Below, piece by piece: positions 63,942 to 64,000 of a DNA stretch of 64,000 nt. The notes under the pieces were generated by a model. It saw nothing but the letters and a program-made list of their open reading frames with translations. It did no database searches and had not been told where the DNA came from. The position numbers and the translations under genes are program-made. The DNA is from Kiloniella majae (GTDB lineage Bacteria; Pseudomonadota; Alphaproteobacteria; Kiloniellales; Kiloniellaceae), in the NCBI RefSeq assembly GCF_002118315.1, contig NZ_MTSZ01000005.1:1-64000 (forward strand). Direction: 5' to 3'. Position 1 is the first letter of the stretch; each line of letters starts with the position of its first letter.

Positions 63942-64000
63942 AATAACATTAAAACGATGCTTACTGCAAAGCTTTAGACAGAAACCAACCCTAAGAAATA

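Overview
The window looks like the chromosome of a marine alphaproteobacterium of Rhodospirillales/Kiloniella type. This is inferred from gene content: choline-O-sulfate use, ectoine breakdown, two TRAP substrate-binding proteins with one fused permease, a BKACE enzyme, a complete chemotaxis operon, and moderate, slightly AT-leaning base composition. No rRNA, tRNA, CRISPR array, phage or insertion sequence was recognised. Almost all DNA is coding; only two gaps exceed 500 bp (21.9-22.7 kb and 48.9-49.5 kb).

Left part (0.1-8 kb, mostly minus strand): an agmatinase-family ureohydrolase; a DUF1007/NicO metal-transport operon preceded by a sequence that closely matches a Zur box, so probably for zinc; an orphan DctP-type TRAP binding protein; an arsenate-detoxification pair (dedicated GAPDH plus ArsJ) with a palindromic candidate operator; and a secreted MORN-repeat protein.

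Catabolic patch (8-22 kb): a trimethylamine/histamine-dehydrogenase-like flavoprotein with an acidic substrate pocket, a lone ACT-domain protein, Lrp plus EamA exporter, and a LysR-controlled run of enolase-superfamily enzyme, beta-hydroxyacid dehydrogenase and PuuC-like aldehyde dehydrogenase. A flavin reductase, an SDR and a phnD-C-E-E phosphonate-type ABC importer follow.

Chemotaxis island (22.7-39.6 kb): STAS, CheY, CheA, CheW, two very large receptors, CheR, CheD, CheB, a soluble receptor-like protein carrying a CheZ-like motif, a second STAS protein, a receiver-PP2C phosphatase and, facing them, a receiver-like/RsbW-like kinase. The island thus appears to join an excitation/adaptation pathway to a complete partner-switching module. 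The two receptors have unrelated periplasmic sensors (NIT versus Cache) but share a 1,984-bp cytoplasmic half, of which about 710 bp is identical at base level.

Osmolyte and amine region (39.9-60 kb): choline sulfatase with its LysR regulator, a Bcr/CflA-type MFS transporter, DoxX, a TAXI-TRAP transporter operon ending in a UspA protein, an RpiR regulator divergent from an aminotransferase/BKACE operon, and a full ectoine-degradation operon (doeA, an M20 deacetylase in the DoeB position, doeX, doeC, doeD). The right end has a quinone-oxidoreductase-like protein, two sensor kinases and an IclR regulator.

The most promising novelties are the receptor/CheZ hybrid and its link to partner switching, followed by the amine dehydrogenase with the altered pocket and the Zur-type operator in front of a transporter that would normally be labelled nickel/cobalt.
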